From positions 1 to 7,300 of the forward strand of contig CAZXZS010000004.1 of assembly GCA_964645655.1 (NCBI GenBank): a DNA stretch of 7,300 bases, read 5' to 3'. The translations under genes were made by a program, and so were the position numbers. This stretch comes from JAGOUA01 sp964645655. Lineage in GTDB: Bacteria; Patescibacteriota; Patescibacteriia; 2-12-FULL-60-25. This document shows, in pieces, positions 5,903 through 7,300 of the stretch; position 1 is the first letter of the stretch; every line of letters begins with the position of its first letter. The notes below the pieces were generated by a model that was given only the letters and a program-made list of their open reading frames with translations, had not been told where the DNA came from and ran no database searches.

Positions 5903-7300
5903 CTAAAAAACCATCTTTAAAAGTTCATCAATAGACTTATCCAAAGCCGTTTCTTTACCCAAAGTTGCTTTAAACTCGGCAATGGCTTGTTTCAGGTCAA
6001 TTTCTTCTTCGGGCTCAAAGGTGTCTACATAGCGAGGTATGTTTAGGTTAAACTCATTTTCCTCCAGTTCTTTCATATCGGCAATAGCAAAATAGCGTTT
6101 TCGTAGTTCGTGGTTTTGTAACATTGCAATAAGCTCTTGTTCAACCGAATCAATTGCGTGGCGTTCCTTTTCGGCATGCTCGTGGGCTGTGGATATTTTA
6201 CTTTCTTTTTCATTGGTGGATTTATCTAATGCCTTTTGTGCTGTTTCAACTGCCTTTTTTTGGCTTGCTGTTGGTTTTTCGCCCTTGGCTTTTTTGTCGT
6301 CAACTACTTTTTGGGCTTTTTCTAATTTTTCAGTTTGAAGTTCAATATCTTCTGCATAGTATTCTTCAATCTCCAAAAGCTTAAAATCTAAATCCTCTTG
6401 TATCAGCGTTTTCAATCGAACTTTTTGAGAATCAATCCACGTTTGGGCTATTTCCAATTCGCCCCAACTTTCCAAAATGGTAGAAATACGCAACATATCA
6501 TGAGGCTGCAAAGTGTTCATGTTGGCTTCTTCTTTATACCAGCCTTCTTTGGCGGCATATACCATTAAAACTTTGTCTTTTCGAGCTTCGGGTTTGTTTT
6601 TGTTTATAAAAAGAATAGCACCTGGAATAGTGGTTCCATAAAATAAATTGCCCGGCAAAACTACAATGGCATCAATAATATTGTGCATTTCGGTAAACTG
6701 GCCGTTGTGGTCAACGTTACCTTGCAAAAATCCTCTGCGGATTAAATACTCATCATCGGCTTTACGGTTTTGTCCGTATTCTTCTTCGGTCTTTTCGGGT
6801 TGCCCACGAAACAATACACCTTGCGGACAAACTACACCAGCTTTGCCATCGTCTTTTAGCGATGCAACAATGTGCTGTAAAAAGGCAAAATCACCATTTG
6901 AGAATGGTGGTTGTCCGTAAACCAAACGTTCATAGGGGTCTGTCATTCCGTCTTTTGGATATTCCAATTGAGGTGAGCCGTCTTTTTTATTTACAACCTT
7001 TCCTTTTTTATCTCTTTTAGGTTCGCCATTTTTCCACCAGTTTTCTTGCGAAAATGGGAAATTAGCCATTACCAAGTCAAAAGTCCGAATGGAAAGTTCA
7101 TTATCTTCTTCTTTAAATTTTGGGTCTAATAAAGTATCGCCTTTTTCAATACGGGCATCCAAACCATGCAAAATCATATTGATATTTGCAATCGCCCAGG
7201 TATTCCATACATCTTCCTGTCCAAATAAGCGAACAGCTTTTTGATTATAATGCGCCCCAAAAGCTGTACCAGTAATTAGGAAACAAATTGGCCAAATTTG
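5903..7300 (-). CDS. hsdM: Type I restriction-modification methyltransferase subunit HsdM (5' partial)
   Basis: This is the modification subunit of a type I system: it transfers a methyl group from S-adenosylmethionine to adenine N6 at the site chosen by HsdS. The frame is open to the right edge, giving 465 visible residues; the ATG at 7175-7177 is internal, because family sequence (LFGQE, then WAIANINMILHGLDA and GDTLLDP) continues across it. Counting from that internal Met, the catalytic motif IV region is FDLVMANFPFS (residues 33-43), so NPPF is replaced by NFPF. Next come a lysine-rich insert (about 49-76), GDFAFLQHI (95-103), GVVCPQGVLFRG (114-125) and LPGNLFYGTTIPGAILF (174-190). A highly charged, probably coiled-coil stretch covers about 262-350. 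The family C-terminal signature NEFNLNIPRYVDTFEPEEEIDL spans about 374-395 (two parts: NEFNLNIPRYV and DTFEPEEEIDL). SAM motif I is not recognisable in the visible part. hsdS follows after 36 bases. Family assignment is secure; activity is uncertain because of NFPF and the missing N-terminus. Confidence 0.95.
   Translation of the reverse strand, partial: QIWPICFLITGTAFGAHYNQKAVRLFGQEDVWNTWAIANINMILHGLDARIEKGDTLLDPKFKEEDNELSIRTFDLVMANFPFSQENWWKNGEPKRDKKGKVVNKKDGSPQLEYPKDGMTDPYERLVYGQPPFSNGDFAFLQHIVASLKDDGKAGVVCPQGVLFRGQPEKTEEEYGQNRKADDEYLIRRGFLQGNVDHNGQFTEMHNIIDAIVVLPGNLFYGTTIPGAILFINKNKPEARKDKVLMVYAAKEGWYKEEANMNTLQPHDMLRISTILESWGELEIAQTWIDSQKVRLKTLIQEDLDFKLLEIEEYYAEDIELQTEKLEKAQKVVDDKKAKGEKPTASQKKAVETAQKALDKSTNEKESKISTAHEHAEKERHAIDSVEQELIAMLQNHELRKRYFAIADMKELEENEFNLNIPRYVDTFEPEEEIDLKQAIAEFKATLGKETALDKSIDELLKMVF

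Noticed and set aside
7175..7177. ATG as the true hsdM start (a 424-residue protein)
   Set aside because: Family sequence (LFGQE, WAIANINMILHG) continues upstream in the same open frame to the window edge, so this Met is internal.
7288..7295. Palindrome TTGGCCAA at the right edge
   Set aside because: An 8-base palindrome is expected by chance in this length, and it does not extend further.

Overview
The window holds one defence operon, read entirely on the minus strand (right to left): a type I restriction-modification locus in the order hsdM (5' end beyond the right edge), hsdS, a 702-residue GmrSD-type protein (DUF262 plus DUF1524), hsdR. The AT-rich composition (hand-counted 60-base samples run from 23 to 50 % GC), weak ribosome binding sites and protein style suggest a low-GC Gram-negative, most likely Bacteroidota. 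This is an inference, because no taxonomic marker gene is present. TGA works as a stop (hsdS ends in TGA), so the standard bacterial code fits.

Region by region. 5903-7300: HsdM, the N6-adenine methyltransferase subunit, without its N-terminal region; the catalytic tetrapeptide reads NFPF instead of the usual NPPF. 5867-5902: a 36-base gap with a possible Shine-Dalgarno site. 4493-5866: HsdS, the specificity subunit, with two different target recognition domains separated by duplicated conserved regions. 2388-4496: the GmrSD-like protein, joined to hsdS by a 4-base ATGA overlap. 20-2386: HsdR, starting one base after the preceding stop, with nuclease and helicase motifs intact but a C-terminus well short of the usual length. 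1-19 is too short to interpret. There is no gene-free stretch longer than 36 bases, and no convincing plus-strand gene, RNA gene, CRISPR array or insertion sequence.

How they work together. HsdM and HsdS should form the sequence-specific methyltransferase, and adding HsdR gives the ATP-driven translocating nuclease that attacks DNA unmethylated at the site. The GmrSD-like protein belongs to a family known for cutting modified DNA (GmrSD, SspE, BrxU). Its place inside the operon, translationally tied to both neighbours, suggests a two-layer defence in which one arm cuts unmodified DNA and the other cuts modified phage DNA, or else an accessory that senses or depends on the type I complex. The most interesting points are this embedded gene, the altered HsdM catalytic motif, the abrupt HsdR end, and a 20-base palindromic repeat duplicated in hsdR.
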